Below are positions 1 to 9,199 of a stretch of DNA of 64,000 nt, piece by piece (within the stretch, counting starts at the first letter, position 1; every line of letters begins with the position of its first letter). The notes under the pieces are model-generated. The model was not told the DNA's origin, ran no database searches, and worked only from the letters and a program-made list of their open reading frames with translations. Made by a program: the position numbers and the translations under genes. This DNA comes from Chitinophaga oryzae (lineage in GTDB: Bacteria > Bacteroidota > Bacteroidia > Chitinophagales > Chitinophagaceae), in contig NZ_CP051204.2 of assembly GCF_012516375.2 (NCBI RefSeq), positions 5,828,001 to 5,892,000 on the forward strand, read 5' to 3'.

Positions 1-1524
1 GTGCAGATTACCGGCGGTGTTGCCGCGGCCAGCAATACCTACCCTCTCGCCGTACATTTCGATGCGGGCGCTGACGGCATCGCTGCTCACTATGAAGATA
101 TGCATGTGAATGTAATCTCCCGGTTAAGCATCAACGTAGACGGGCAGCTGGACGACTGGCAGCAGGCTATACCGCAGACCGTCAGCAGCAAAGGCACCGC
201 TGCCGTCAGCGTGACGGAAGCAGCGTGGTATCCGTTCAAAAACTTCGACACTAACGCCAACGGTTATGCCAGCGGGTACTTCGCTTACGACGACCGTTAC
301 TTTTACTTTGCCGCCAAAGTAGCCGACAGCACGCCGCATCCGGGCACCTATCGTTTTGCGCAGCGTCCGGACGACACGTTCTTTTATCCCGATACCTCTT
401 ATGTCCTGGACATGCAGGAATCGCTGATCACCAGGGAAAGCAGCGCACCTGCCACTGATGCCGGCGCCTTACAGCTGCCCGACGGCGACGGCCGCATCCT
501 GCATTACTGGGAAAGCGGCGACAACACCAATTCCTTCGGGGTAGACCTCCGGCTGCCGAAGCCCACGCAGGTAGCGCTGTACCTGCCTTCGCTAAAGGTA
601 TCTTCCCTGCGGCTGGAAGTATATGACAACGAGAGCGGCAAAAATCTGTTCCGCCGTACCCTCACCAACCTTTGGGGCGGCGCCTGGGAAGTGCTGCGTC
701 TCGAAGGCAACGTACGCATCGTGCTGCACGCCAACGCATGGTGGTATACGCCCAAACTGGCGGCGCTGCTGTTTGACCAGCCATCATCTGACAGCATTTT
801 TGTGAAAGAAGATTTTGATACCCGCGGCAACTGGAAAGGGGTGTACGGCGCTTCAGGGCACTACATCGTGGGAACGGATTCCCGTTTACCCGCCGGCGTT
901 ACCCTTACGCAGGCCTTCAAAGAGATCAGGCAGCCGTTGATATGGCCGGCAGGCGTACGACACTATACCTATCAGAAGAACCCCGTTACACCCGACAACT
1001 CAGGGCTTGGTTATTCGTATGACAACGTATTGCTGGCCTTTAACGTGGTCCCGGAGGGCAAAGACGGTATGCTGGCGCATCCGCCGGGCACCATGCCACG
1101 GTATACCGGTTATAAATGCACCGATTACGAGTATGCGTTCAACCCTGTGGCCGCGGAGTATGGCGGAGGGACCGAAATATGGCGGCTGCTGGCGCCAGGG
1201 CTTAACAGGAAACATTTTTTCCCGAGGCAGCCCAAATCAGCCAAAGAAGGACCGGTGAGCAACGGCCGGCTGGCGATCCGGCGCGAAGGCAATACCGTGA
1301 TCACCGAATGCGCTATTCCGTGGGAGGAGATACCCGACGTAAAAGCCGCGGTGGACAAAGGACAGCTGGTAAAACTTTCTTTCCGGGTGAATGACAACGG
1401 CGCCCCCGGCAGTTGTATGGAGCTGGCTAAAGAGCGGAGCGTGTCCAAACAGAATGCCCGGGCGTTTCACCCTGACTGGAAGGTGCATTGGTCCAATGAA
1501 GTGGAGTTCGGCATAGAAAAATGA
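1..1524 (+). CDS. C-terminal part of a CBM9-like secreted protein (5' end outside window)
   Basis: The reading frame is open from the first base, so the true start lies upstream and only the last 507 residues or so are visible. Residues around 43-110 carry the motif INVDGQLDDWQ followed by a beta-rich stretch (YFAYDDRYFYFAAKV). This is typical of the family 9 carbohydrate-binding (CBM9-like) fold. The last 90 residues (RLAIRREGNTVITECAIPWEEIP, then VKLSFRVNDNG) look like the second half of the same fold, so the domain appears to contain a large insertion. CBM9-like domains bind sugar chain ends in secreted glycosidases and related proteins. No catalytic domain is visible here; it could be in the missing N-terminal part. 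The gene ends two bases before the convergent gene's stop. Confidence 0.6.
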   Translation: MQITGGVAAASNTYPLAVHFDAGADGIAAHYEDMHVNVISRLSINVDGQLDDWQQAIPQTVSSKGTAAVSVTEAAWYPFKNFDTNANGYASGYFAYDDRYFYFAAKVADSTPHPGTYRFAQRPDDTFFYPDTSYVLDMQESLITRESSAPATDAGALQLPDGDGRILHYWESGDNTNSFGVDLRLPKPTQVALYLPSLKVSSLRLEVYDNESGKNLFRRTLTNLWGGAWEVLRLEGNVRIVLHANAWWYTPKLAALLFDQPSSDSIFVKEDFDTRGNWKGVYGASGHYIVGTDSRLPAGVTLTQAFKEIRQPLIWPAGVRHYTYQKNPVTPDNSGLGYSYDNVLLAFNVVPEGKDGMLAHPPGTMPRYTGYKCTDYEYAFNPVAAEYGGGTEIWRLLAPGLNRKHFFPRQPKSAKEGPVSNGRLAIRREGNTVITECAIPWEEIPDVKAAVDKGQLVKLSFRVNDNGAPGSCMELAKERSVSKQNARAFHPDWKVHWSNEVEFGIEK

Positions 1525-1525
1525 G

Positions 1526-2026
1526 CTAGTCCTTTGCGAACCGTATAATTATTTCCGTTACCTGGAAACTGCTGCGTGCCGGTTTTTTCTCTCCCGGCAC
1601 CACCAGTCTGAAAGGTCCTTTCCCGGCGGGCAGCGGTTGTCCGCCGGATTCATCTGCCAGTATCACTACCCTGTCGGTAAAGCTGCTGTCCAGCTCAGCC
1701 AGCGAGAACAGCACCTCATAGCCGTCGGCACAACGCACCAGCAGGTATTTGCTGAGGTTTTCACCTCTCAGCGTTTTACCGGTGGTGACGCCCGCCTGCT
1801 CCAGGATAGCCTGTACCGGCACGCCGGTATAGGCGTGATCGTTACCATCGCGGTCTTTCAGGGAAACAGTGGCGCGCTTCATCTGGCGCAGCGTTTCAGG
1901 ATAGAGCGTCAGCGGGCGGGTAACCTCGCCGGAGACTTTCACCGCAGGCCGCTGTTGCGCCATGGCAGTGATGCCGGTGAGCAGCAGCAGCGCTATACAA
2001 CAGTTCTTTATCATCAGATTAATCAT
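1526..2026 (-). CDS. Molybdopterin-dependent oxidoreductase-domain protein, exported
   Basis: A 166-residue protein with an N-terminal signal peptide (CCIALLLLTGITAMAQ, cleavage near residue 24). The mature part resembles the oxidoreductase molybdopterin-binding fold (sulfite-oxidase type): VKVSGEVTRPLTLYPETLRQM, a YTGVPVQAILEQAG stretch, and a C-terminal GPFRLVVPGEKKPARSSFQVTEI. Short single-domain versions occur in Bacteroidota. Whether this one binds a cofactor is unknown, because the conserved cysteine that ligates Mo in true sulfite oxidases is not evident. Translation could also begin at the Met codon at 2014. It is convergent with the CBM9-like gene and transcribed alone. Confidence 0.65.
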   Translation of the reverse strand: MINLMIKNCCIALLLLTGITAMAQQRPAVKVSGEVTRPLTLYPETLRQMKRATVSLKDRDGNDHAYTGVPVQAILEQAGVTTGKTLRGENLSKYLLVRCADGYEVLFSLAELDSSFTDRVVILADESGGQPLPAGKGPFRLVVPGEKKPARSSFQVTEIIIRFAKD

Positions 2027-2204
2027 GGTTAAACGGATTGGAAAAACGCGGACAACACTTTTTTATGCGTAAATATAACAGAAAGCGGCCAACGTTTTCT
2101 TAAAGGGTAACTTCCGGAAAAAATAATATGCCCCCGGCAACAGATAGCTCTAAACCGACGTACCTTGCAATCCACTTTATCTATCATCTGAAACCATTGT
2201 TATC

Positions 2205-3488
2205 ATGAAAAAGGTATTCCTGTTGCTCGGTATCTGTACCGTGGCGGGCACTACTACGCAGGCCCAGCTGTTTGACCGTATCAAAAACAAAGTACAGCAA
2301 AAAGTCAATGAGAAGATCGACAAAACCATCGACGACGCTACCGCTCCCAAAAAGAAAGGCGAACAAGGCTCTACCAACTCCGGCGATACGCCCGCTCCGG
2401 AAGACACCGGCAATAACGCACCGGTAGCTGCCAATAGCGGTCCTGCCAACACCGATATCAAGTCTTATTCCCGGTTTGACTTTATACCGGGAGAAAAAAT
2501 CATCGTGCAGGAGAATTTCGCGCAGGACCCTGTGGGCGAGTTTCCCGGCCAATGGAACACTCGTTCCGGTGCTGAAATAGTGACCGTGAGCAACCGCCCC
2601 GGCAAATGGCTGGCCATCAAACAGGATGGTATTTTTTACCCTGAATACCTGACCAGCAACCTTCCTGACAATTTCACACTCCAGGTGGATATCATGGCCA
2701 GCAACGGCATCGCCGGCATTGGCATGCTAACGGTAAGCGTACTGAAAGCCACCGGCACAGAAGAGAAATTTGACCTGGGAGGCAAAGAGCATATCATGGC
2801 GCCTTCTTTTAAAGTAGGTTTAGCACCCAAATCCTCCGGTCAGGGCTATCTCAGTTATTCATCCAACCTAATCGGCGATAACACCATCAACGGTTTGCCG
2901 GTATTCAATGTGCCGAAGAAAAACTATGTGCGGCTGTCTCTCTGGCGCCAGAAACAACGGGTTCGCGTGTACCTGGACAGCACCAAAATAGTGGACCTGC
3001 CACGAGCACTGGATGCGGGTGCCGTGCTGAACACCCTGGCTTTTGCAGCATATGCGCCCGACTATGATCAACAGGATGGTACCTTTTACATTGGCAACAT
3101 CACCCTGGCGGTAGGCGCCCCAGATACCCGCAACAAGCTGATCACAGAAGGCAAATTCATCTCTCATGGTATTCTCTTCGACACCAACAGCGACCAGATA
3201 AAACCGGAATCATACGGTGCCCTGAAAGATATCGCCAATGTGCTGACTGAAAGTGCTGCCATAAGGGTAAAAATCGTTGGTCATACCGACGCCGATGGCA
3301 ACGAGAAGCTGAACCTCGACCTGTCCAAACGTAGGGCCGAGGCTGTGAAAGCAGCGCTGGTAAAAGATTTCGGTATCGATGTGGCCCGCCTCGAAACAGA
3401 TGGTAAAGGCAAGACCCAACCCATTGATAATAACAATACCGAAGTAGGCAAGGCAAACAACCGCAGGGTGGAATTCATTAAATTATGA
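2205..3488 (+). CDS. OmpA-family outer-membrane protein
   Basis: A 427-residue protein with a signal peptide (KKVFLLLGICTVAGTTTQAQ). A Lys-rich amphipathic stretch follows (about 25-45), then a low-complexity Gly/Thr/Pro/Asn linker (50-85). The middle is a beta-rich domain of about 200 residues resembling a lectin/LamG-like jelly roll. The C-terminal 100 residues are a clear OmpA peptidoglycan-binding domain: ILFDTNSDQIKPESYGALKDIA, then VGHTDADGNEKLNLDLSKRRAEAVKAAL and NRRVEFIKL. The domain would anchor the outer membrane to peptidoglycan. The gene stands alone, upstream of a strong bidirectional terminator at 3498-3541. Confidence 0.85.
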   Translation: MKKVFLLLGICTVAGTTTQAQLFDRIKNKVQQKVNEKIDKTIDDATAPKKKGEQGSTNSGDTPAPEDTGNNAPVAANSGPANTDIKSYSRFDFIPGEKIIVQENFAQDPVGEFPGQWNTRSGAEIVTVSNRPGKWLAIKQDGIFYPEYLTSNLPDNFTLQVDIMASNGIAGIGMLTVSVLKATGTEEKFDLGGKEHIMAPSFKVGLAPKSSGQGYLSYSSNLIGDNTINGLPVFNVPKKNYVRLSLWRQKQRVRVYLDSTKIVDLPRALDAGAVLNTLAFAAYAPDYDQQDGTFYIGNITLAVGAPDTRNKLITEGKFISHGILFDTNSDQIKPESYGALKDIANVLTESAAIRVKIVGHTDADGNEKLNLDLSKRRAEAVKAALVKDFGIDVARLETDGKGKTQPIDNNNTEVGKANNRRVEFIKL

Positions 3489-3497
3489 ATAACTCCT

Positions 3498-3541
3498 AAA
3501 AGCAAAGCGGCGGCGCCTTCCGGTGCCGCCGCTTTGCTTTT
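3498..3541. terminator. Bidirectional intrinsic terminator between convergent genes
   Basis: The arms 3498-3514 and 3525-3541 are perfectly complementary over 17 bp (AAAAGCAAAGCGGCGGC). The stem extends inward by a G-T pair and two more pairs to a 4-base TTCC loop. The A-rich start and T-rich end make it work from both sides. It lies between the OmpA gene and the M1 peptidase gene, which converge on it. Confidence 0.88.
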
Positions 3542-3555
3542 ATATTTCCCGCTGA

Positions 3556-5436
3556 TCAATGTTTACTTTTCCGGCTATTATCATCCGGTGTGGCATCCAT
3601 AAACAGATTACCGTCCAGGGTTACCGAGTCGACAATTTTACTTGCCGGCACCGTCAGCTGCAGTGCACGCAGATTTTTCTTCCATACGGCCGGCGTCTGA
3701 TGCACGGTGGAAGAAGATCCGTCAGCATAATGGACCACCACATCGAAAGGAATGGCAAAACCACCTTCGTTGACGATAGACAGCGTGGCCGTTTTTCCTT
3801 TCACCGTCACCCCCGCCAGTTTCAGGTCGATATAGTTATTACTGAAGAACCAGTTCTGCCAGAACCAGTTTAAATCCTGTCCTGCTGCGGCGTTGAAGCT
3901 ATAGAAATAATCCCACGGAATGGGGTGTTTGCCATGCCATTTGTCCATGTACGCATGCAGACATTTGCGGAACAACACATCGCCCAGCAGGTCTTTCAGC
4001 GCCAGGTAAGACAACGACGCTTTGCCATAGGAGTTGACGGAGTAACCATCGCCTGTTACCTGGTTAGACATGGTGATAATGGGCTGATCTTCTTCCGTGG
4101 ACGGGTCGCTGATATAGCGTGCCACACGGAACTTCCGGTAAAAGTCATCGGCGCTGGCTTTGCCCTTTTCATGTATGCGCACCAGGTATTCGAAGGTAGT
4201 GGCCCATCCTTCATCCATAAAAGCGTAGCGGCTTTCGTTGATGCCCATATAGAAGGGGAAATAGGTATGCGCCATTTCATGGTCCTGCAGCAGTTGCGCA
4301 AAATCGAGGTCCTGCCCCACGGAGCCATCATTCACCATCATTGGATATTCCATATCGGCATACCCCTGGAACGCGGTCATCACCGGGTAGGGATAAGCCA
4401 CGCCCGGCCAGTGATGGGAGAAATAAGACAGGGCGGTGTGGGAGAAAGCGACAGAATGCCTGAAGTCGTAAGCCGTATCATGATAGGCTGCCTGTATACT
4501 GGCACGGCGGCGGGTGGCGCTGTCCACCACAACGCTGGCCGCATCCCAAACATAGTGGTCGCTCACGCCCAGCGCCACATCGGGAATATGATCGTAGCTG
4601 AATTTCCAGGTGTTCCATTCCTGCTGCAGGGTGACTTTGCCGCCGGCCATTTCTTCCCGGGTGGCGATATGCAGGCAGGAATCGCTGCTGTAGGACTTTT
4701 TCAGGCGCGAAGCAAACTCCGGTTGCAGTACTTCCGCAGCGTTGAGCAGGTTACCGGTACCCCACACCACGAAGTTCTTCGGCACTTTCACGGCCACCCG
4801 GTAATCGTTAAAGTCATTGTAGAACTCCACGCGGCCGGTATGCTGCAGCATGTTCCATCCGTTGTAGTCGTCATACACGGCTACCCGGGGATGGTAATAA
4901 GCAAGAAAATAAGTGGTGCTGTCGATAATGCCTTCCCTGCCGCTTTCCGCTGACAGTTCCTGGCGCCAGCTGATCCGCAGCTGCAGGCTGTCTTTCGGGG
5001 CCAGCGGCGATGGCAGTGCAATGGTGCCGACCGTTCCCTGGTCATTATTATAAGCGACCGTTTTACCATTGATCACGAGCGTGTCTATCACCACGCCGGC
5101 GGAGAGGTATTTTTTGCTGACATACCCGGACCGGGGTGATTGTGGTTTATGATGATTGCCGATCAAATCGAGCACAAGCGTTTCAAGTTCGTCGGGGCTG
5201 TTGTTGATATAAGTGATACTTTCTTTGCCATATACTACCGGAGAAGGGGGGTTAATGGTAAGATGAATATCATACCGACCTTTGTTCTGCCAATACCTGG
5301 CACCCGGATTACCGCTGCGGGAGCGGGTCTGGTTCTCATAAGCCTTCCTGATATTACGGGGTTCGTACAGCTGTTGCGCCTGCACCGCTACGGTGGTAGC
5401 CGCCAGTAATAACAGGGTGTTTAAACATTTTTTCAT
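3556..5436 (-). CDS. M1-family zinc aminopeptidase, exported
   Basis: A 626-residue gluzincin-type metallopeptidase. The zinc site is complete: HEMAH at residues 386-390, and the third ligand Glu 409 in DEGW, which is the canonical HExxH-18-E spacing of family M1. The N-terminal half has the saddle-like beta domain (SITYINNSPDELETLVLDL). The frame is open further upstream to 5523, but the ATG at 5436 is chosen because it begins a proper signal peptide (MKKCLNTLLLLAATTVAVQAQ). The usual GAMEN exopeptidase motif appears as the divergent DMEYPMM, as in other Bacteroidota periplasmic M1 proteins. It probably trims peptides outside the cytoplasm. It is monocistronic. Confidence 0.88.
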   Translation of the reverse strand: MKKCLNTLLLLAATTVAVQAQQLYEPRNIRKAYENQTRSRSGNPGARYWQNKGRYDIHLTINPPSPVVYGKESITYINNSPDELETLVLDLIGNHHKPQSPRSGYVSKKYLSAGVVIDTLVINGKTVAYNNDQGTVGTIALPSPLAPKDSLQLRISWRQELSAESGREGIIDSTTYFLAYYHPRVAVYDDYNGWNMLQHTGRVEFYNDFNDYRVAVKVPKNFVVWGTGNLLNAAEVLQPEFASRLKKSYSSDSCLHIATREEMAGGKVTLQQEWNTWKFSYDHIPDVALGVSDHYVWDAASVVVDSATRRRASIQAAYHDTAYDFRHSVAFSHTALSYFSHHWPGVAYPYPVMTAFQGYADMEYPMMVNDGSVGQDLDFAQLLQDHEMAHTYFPFYMGINESRYAFMDEGWATTFEYLVRIHEKGKASADDFYRKFRVARYISDPSTEEDQPIITMSNQVTGDGYSVNSYGKASLSYLALKDLLGDVLFRKCLHAYMDKWHGKHPIPWDYFYSFNAAAGQDLNWFWQNWFFSNNYIDLKLAGVTVKGKTATLSIVNEGGFAIPFDVVVHYADGSSSTVHQTPAVWKKNLRALQLTVPASKIVDSVTLDGNLFMDATPDDNSRKSKH

Positions 5437-5556
5437 AAGCCTGAATTGTTGCAGGGATAAAAATAGGAAAACTTGCCTCAAAAAACGGCTGTTGTTCAGT
5501 CCGCTCCCGGCATACAGGCACAATGATTGTGCGTTTTTTTATAAAAACGAACTGCC

Positions 5557-5772
5557 ATGAGTACATTTCATATCGATTATCACGGACAGCTGATTGCCGT
5601 CTCGCAGGAGTCGGCTGACAATTTCCTGGTGGCGCTGCCCAACAAAACCATGCGGTTAGTCCGCAAGCAGGACAGTGACGGTGCAGATTACTGGTTTGAG
5701 AAAGACACCGACAACGAAACGCCGGAAACAGCAGAACTGGGCGCAGCCATTGAAGTGGTCATGGGCAGCTGA
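5557..5772 (+). CDS. Small conserved-looking acidic protein of unknown function
   Basis: A 71-residue soluble protein with no signal peptide or membrane segment. The N-terminal 45 residues look like a small beta-rich fold (FHIDYHGQLIAVSQE, then FLVALPNKTMRLVRKQD), followed by an acidic tail (DTDNETPETAELGAAIEVV). I do not recognise the family. It is divergent from the M1 peptidase gene by about 120 bp and followed by a strong terminator at 5808-5838, which supports it as an independently transcribed gene. Confidence 0.6.
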   Translation: MSTFHIDYHGQLIAVSQESADNFLVALPNKTMRLVRKQDSDGADYWFEKDTDNETPETAELGAAIEVVMGS

Positions 5773-5807
5773 CCCACCTCCCAGGTTCCCGGTATTTTTT
5801 TATCAAG

Positions 5808-5845
5808 AGTCCCGCAGTTGATGCTCAACTGCGGGACTTTCTTTA
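5808..5845 (+). terminator. Intrinsic terminator after the 71-residue gene
   Basis: A perfect 14-bp stem (AGTCCCGCAGTTGA at 5808-5821 pairing with 5825-5838) has a 3-base loop and is followed by TTCTTT. It lies 36 bp after the stop codon. Confidence 0.85.
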
Positions 5846-5959
5846 TCTTCGCATCCATTAACACAGACTGGCTGCTTAACCCAATTTTATTAAGTGGATC
5901 ACCTATAGACAGGAAACCTTACTATTACTATTCACACATATGAAAAACGTCTATCACCC

Positions 5960-6625
5960 ATGATGACACATTATGATGTCACCAAACTGGAACATCTTGA
6001 AAGAAAAACCGACTGGAAAAAAAATTACGCACATTTCGCCTCCGGAAACAAACTATTACTGGCACCTACCCTATTGATCGCTATCGGCGGCCTTACCCTC
6101 TTTCTGCTGAACAAAACACGACTGCTGCAAAGCGGTTACGGACTAATGGCCGGATTGATCACCATGGCCGGCGTGGTCCTTTTTGTCATCATCTCGGTAA
6201 GAGGGAAAAAACAGGTATTGGAAAACATCTCCCAAAAACCGGTATGCCTGGCAAAGATTATCAGGTCCAACGAACAGCAACAGGTGTATTACGGCATCTT
6301 CAGCACCAGCGATACCCGCTGGGACACTGCGTTGCTGCAGCACATCTCCGAGCGCGTGGGCAACATCACGGCCGACACCAGCAACCCGGATGACAAAACC
6401 GTGGAGCGGTTACTACGCACTTCGCAGGCAAACGTGCCCCTGCAGACCTGCTCTCTGCCGGCGTCTTTTACCGGGGGGCATCAGATCTACCTGAAGTCCT
6501 TTGACTTCAGCGTGCTGGACGAAGTCACCTGTGACTACATCAGGCACCGCAACGGTATTTTTCCGGTGCTATATGTAGATAACAGCAACGTGCCTGTTGT
6601 CCTGAAAGACTACATTACTGCTTAA
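5960..6625 (+). CDS. Predicted membrane protein with two transmembrane segments
   Basis: A 221-residue protein of unrecognised family. A cytoplasmic-looking charged N-terminus (about 1-30) is followed by two closely spaced hydrophobic helices (LLLAPTLLIAIGGLTLFLL near 32-50 and GLMAGLITMAGVVLFVIIS near 62-80). A soluble C-terminal domain of about 135 residues contains a Cys (QTCSLP) and an LKSFDFSVLDEVTCDY stretch. This two-helix hairpin plus soluble domain resembles inner-membrane anchored accessory proteins, but no function can be assigned. Its 3' end overlaps the convergent esterase gene by 11 bp. Confidence 0.6.
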   Translation: MMTHYDVTKLEHLERKTDWKKNYAHFASGNKLLLAPTLLIAIGGLTLFLLNKTRLLQSGYGLMAGLITMAGVVLFVIISVRGKKQVLENISQKPVCLAKIIRSNEQQQVYYGIFSTSDTRWDTALLQHISERVGNITADTSNPDDKTVERLLRTSQANVPLQTCSLPASFTGGHQIYLKSFDFSVLDEVTCDYIRHRNGIFPVLYVDNSNVPVVLKDYITA

Positions 6626-7439
6626 CAGGTGGTACCATCTTGTGAAACAGCGTATCGAAGCCTGCATAGAGGCTGCGGTGCAGTATCGTGAGATGATCTT
6701 CCTGTGGCATGGGCAGGAAATGCGGCATTATCAGCTGCGGATTGGCGGACTTCAGGACCGCCGCCAGGCGTGCAGCGTCGTTTTTCATCATATCGCCTTC
6801 TTCTCCGACAGACAGGTATACGCTGACAGGCTTTTTCAGATTGGCCTTCAGCAGTGCCGGCGCTTCCGCCAGCAGCGACTGGTGGCTCCACCATAAACTG
6901 GGGCTGATGATCGCGTATTGCTCAAAGAGGAAAGGACGGCGCAACAGCACCTCAGTAGCCAGCAGGCCGCCCAGCGACTGTCCTACCAGCGTACGGTGGG
7001 GTTTTACCCGGTAGTGTTTCTCAATATAAGGTTGCAGGTCTTTCTCCAGGAAAGCGATGAACTTCGCGGAGCCTCCCGTAGTAGGGTAAACTTCCTTGTC
7101 CTTTGCAATGGTGGTAGGGAACGTAAAATCCCGCTTACGGTCTACATTGGCGATACCCACCACTATCACCGGCGGCATAAAACGGATCATGGTCAGAAAC
7201 TGCACCAATCCTGCTACATGTATAAAGTCCTCATTGGCAGAGCCGTCCAGCAGGTAAACCACCGGGTAGGTGGCGGTATCTTTTTCATAACCTTCCGGCA
7301 GATAAATATTGAGTGTACGGGTTTCACCCAGTTGTGACGATACCACATTATCAGTGACGCCCAGAACAAACGGCGTTTGCTGTGCTTTCAATGAAAAGAA
7401 GCTTCCCAACAGCAGGCAACAGGCTAATATTTTCTTCAT
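6615..7439 (-). CDS. Alpha/beta-hydrolase, esterase D / siderophore-esterase-like, exported
   Basis: A 274-residue protein with a signal peptide (KKILACCLLLGSFFSLKAQ). It has the fold of the putative esterase family that includes ferri-bacillibactin esterase BesA and esterase D: LNIYLPEGYEKDTATYPVVYLLDGSA near the N-terminus, the nucleophile elbow GQSLGG (Ser near residue 154), and a C-terminal His in QEDHLTILHRSL. It probably hydrolyses an ester bond in a secreted or periplasmic substrate, but the substrate cannot be read from sequence. No siderophore genes are adjacent. Its last 11 bp overlap the convergent membrane-protein gene. Confidence 0.8.
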   Translation of the reverse strand: MKKILACCLLLGSFFSLKAQQTPFVLGVTDNVVSSQLGETRTLNIYLPEGYEKDTATYPVVYLLDGSANEDFIHVAGLVQFLTMIRFMPPVIVVGIANVDRKRDFTFPTTIAKDKEVYPTTGGSAKFIAFLEKDLQPYIEKHYRVKPHRTLVGQSLGGLLATEVLLRRPFLFEQYAIISPSLWWSHQSLLAEAPALLKANLKKPVSVYLSVGEEGDMMKNDAARLAAVLKSANPQLIMPHFLPMPQEDHLTILHRSLYAGFDTLFHKMVPPVKQ

Positions 7440-7478
7440 AAACAGGTCTACTTACAAATAATTACGCTAAAATAAGCA

Positions 7479-8429
7479 TCAATAACCGGAGGCTTTAAAA
7501 AATCTATTTACCGCCGTGCTGTCGCCATAGTCCAGTTCTATGATCTCACGGACCGCCGCTTTTTTATCTTTTTGCTGATCGTAGTAGGACTTGCAGATGG
7601 CGTATCCCACATAATAACCGAGATCGCCTACGGGCGCATTGTCTGACGCAGCGTTATATAACCAGCCGTCCCAGGAGGGATTATGCATCTCCGCCAGGAA
7701 CTTTTTCCGGACCGTCTCCGCATTTTTAAGGCCATAGTCCATATAAGGAAGCGGCATCTTTTTGCCGGTCACCAGCTCAGTTACGAAGTCACATGCGCCT
7801 TCACAGATTGCCTGCGACAACAGGTTATAGCCGTGGCGGCGCTGCTGCGTATGTACGTATTCATGAATATTAAGCAGGACCGCATTTTTTATAGGGTCTG
7901 TGATGTAGTAATTGCCGAGGAATTTCTGTTTTCCGGGAGAAAATTCAGAGATGTCTGTTGTCGCATCGCCGGTTACCATCTCACTGCCAATCAGCACCAT
8001 GTCATTCTGTGTAGTACCGCCGGAACGCAGGGCGCCGACGGTAAAATAGATGCTGGCCGGTTTTAAAGCAGGATATAATTCCCGCAGCTTGTCAATACCA
8101 GGGCCGAACTCCGGCGCCAGTTTTTTAACCTTGTAGGTATTACTCCGTATGGAACGCCAAAACTTCGGGTAACGGCGGATGACTTTCACCCATTCTCCGG
8201 CCGTATATTCTTTGGCCTTCATAAACCCGTGCAGGCCGGGCGTGCCCTTATCGATGTACAGCGTTTGGATATAATGCAGCTGTTTCAGGCTATCGGTTGT
8301 GGTACAGATGCTGTCATAGGCATTCCAGAAGTTGTCGATATCGGTGGTGATAACATTCGGCCCCTTTTTTTGCATGGAGGCGGTGACAAACATCCAGCTG
8401 GCGATCAAAATAATGGACGTAAACTTCAT
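7479..8429 (-). CDS. Putative zinc-dependent protease with HEYVH motif, exported
   Basis: A 316-residue protein with an N-terminal hydrophobic signal (SIILIASWMFVTASMQ). A single HExxH motif, HEYVH, lies in the sequence LLNIHEYVHTQQRRHGYNLL around residues 188-192. It is followed about 20 residues later by EGACDFVTEL, whose Glu could be the third zinc ligand. This layout matches the predicted Zn-dependent proteases of the DUF2268 type, which also show a C-terminal YYVGYAICKSYYDQ helix as here. The role is unknown. It lies 39 bp upstream-side of the esterase gene on the same strand, so the two may be co-transcribed. Confidence 0.65.
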   Translation of the reverse strand: MKFTSIILIASWMFVTASMQKKGPNVITTDIDNFWNAYDSICTTTDSLKQLHYIQTLYIDKGTPGLHGFMKAKEYTAGEWVKVIRRYPKFWRSIRSNTYKVKKLAPEFGPGIDKLRELYPALKPASIYFTVGALRSGGTTQNDMVLIGSEMVTGDATTDISEFSPGKQKFLGNYYITDPIKNAVLLNIHEYVHTQQRRHGYNLLSQAICEGACDFVTELVTGKKMPLPYMDYGLKNAETVRKKFLAEMHNPSWDGWLYNAASDNAPVGDLGYYVGYAICKSYYDQQKDKKAAVREIIELDYGDSTAVNRFFKASGY

Positions 8430-8590
8430 AAAAAAGTCAACTTGTAGTTTGCGTCCGAAGATAATGGGTATTTGTTTATCTTTTTGCGATTTTATGTGTA
8501 AGTTACCACTGCGTTATATATTCAGGCGCCGGTACCGGCGCTGCCCGGAATTCACGCTATATTAGTAACCAGGTAAGAAAGGGAGCGAAT

Positions 8591-9121
8591 ATGTCTATGC
8601 AGTCAGACACACTGGAGCCAGCCAGTCTTTTTAAAGCTTATTATCCGCGGCTGTGTTATTTTGCTTTCCAGTTTACGGGAGACAAAGACCAGGCGCGTGA
8701 CATCGCACAGGAGGCTTTTGTAAGCTACCTGGGGCAGCGCGCCCAGGTGGCGCCGCATCCGGTGGCGGTCAAAAATTTCCTGTACACTTCCGTCCGCAAT
8801 GCCTGCCTGAACCTGTTGCGCCATGAGAAGGTGGTAGAGAAGTTCGCAGCCTCGCAGGCCGCTCCGCCGTCCGATGATACCACCGTGATACTGACCATGA
8901 TCCGGTCTGAAGTGCTGGGAGAAATTAATCGTGTATTACAGACACTTCCTGAAGCCTGCCAGGAGGTCATCCGTCTCGGATATATCGAGGGCCTGAAAAA
9001 CCAGGAGATTGCCCACCAGCTGAATATCAGCGTCAACACCGTTAAAACACAGAAAAAGCGGGGGCTGCATATGTTACGCCAGCGGCTGGACCCTGAAATG
9101 TACACACTGTTCTTCCTCTGA
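8591..9121 (+). CDS. ECF-type RNA polymerase sigma factor
   Basis: A 176-residue sigma-70 family protein of the extracytoplasmic type, with only regions 2 and 4. Region 2 is LFKAYYPRLCYFAFQFTGDKDQARDIAQEAFVSYL (about 14-48). Region 4 is LPEACQEVIRLGYIEGLKNQEIAHQLNISVNTVKTQKKRGL (about 118-158), with a clear helix-turn-helix. The next genes are an anti-sigma FecR and a SusC with an STN domain. The sigma factor is therefore expected to respond to a substrate bound by that transporter and to switch on the SusCD genes. Confidence 0.92.
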   Translation: MSMQSDTLEPASLFKAYYPRLCYFAFQFTGDKDQARDIAQEAFVSYLGQRAQVAPHPVAVKNFLYTSVRNACLNLLRHEKVVEKFAASQAAPPSDDTTVILTMIRSEVLGEINRVLQTLPEACQEVIRLGYIEGLKNQEIAHQLNISVNTVKTQKKRGLHMLRQRLDPEMYTLFFL

Positions 9122-9199
9122 CCCTTTCCTTTCAAAAAAATTTCCGGTGCTTGTCACCCTGTTTGCGGGCTTGCGTTTCTTTATTATGGAAACGACATT

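Noticed and set aside
3925..4953. Open frame antisense to the M1 peptidase gene
   Set aside because: No recognisable domain, and the sense strand has the complete zinc site.
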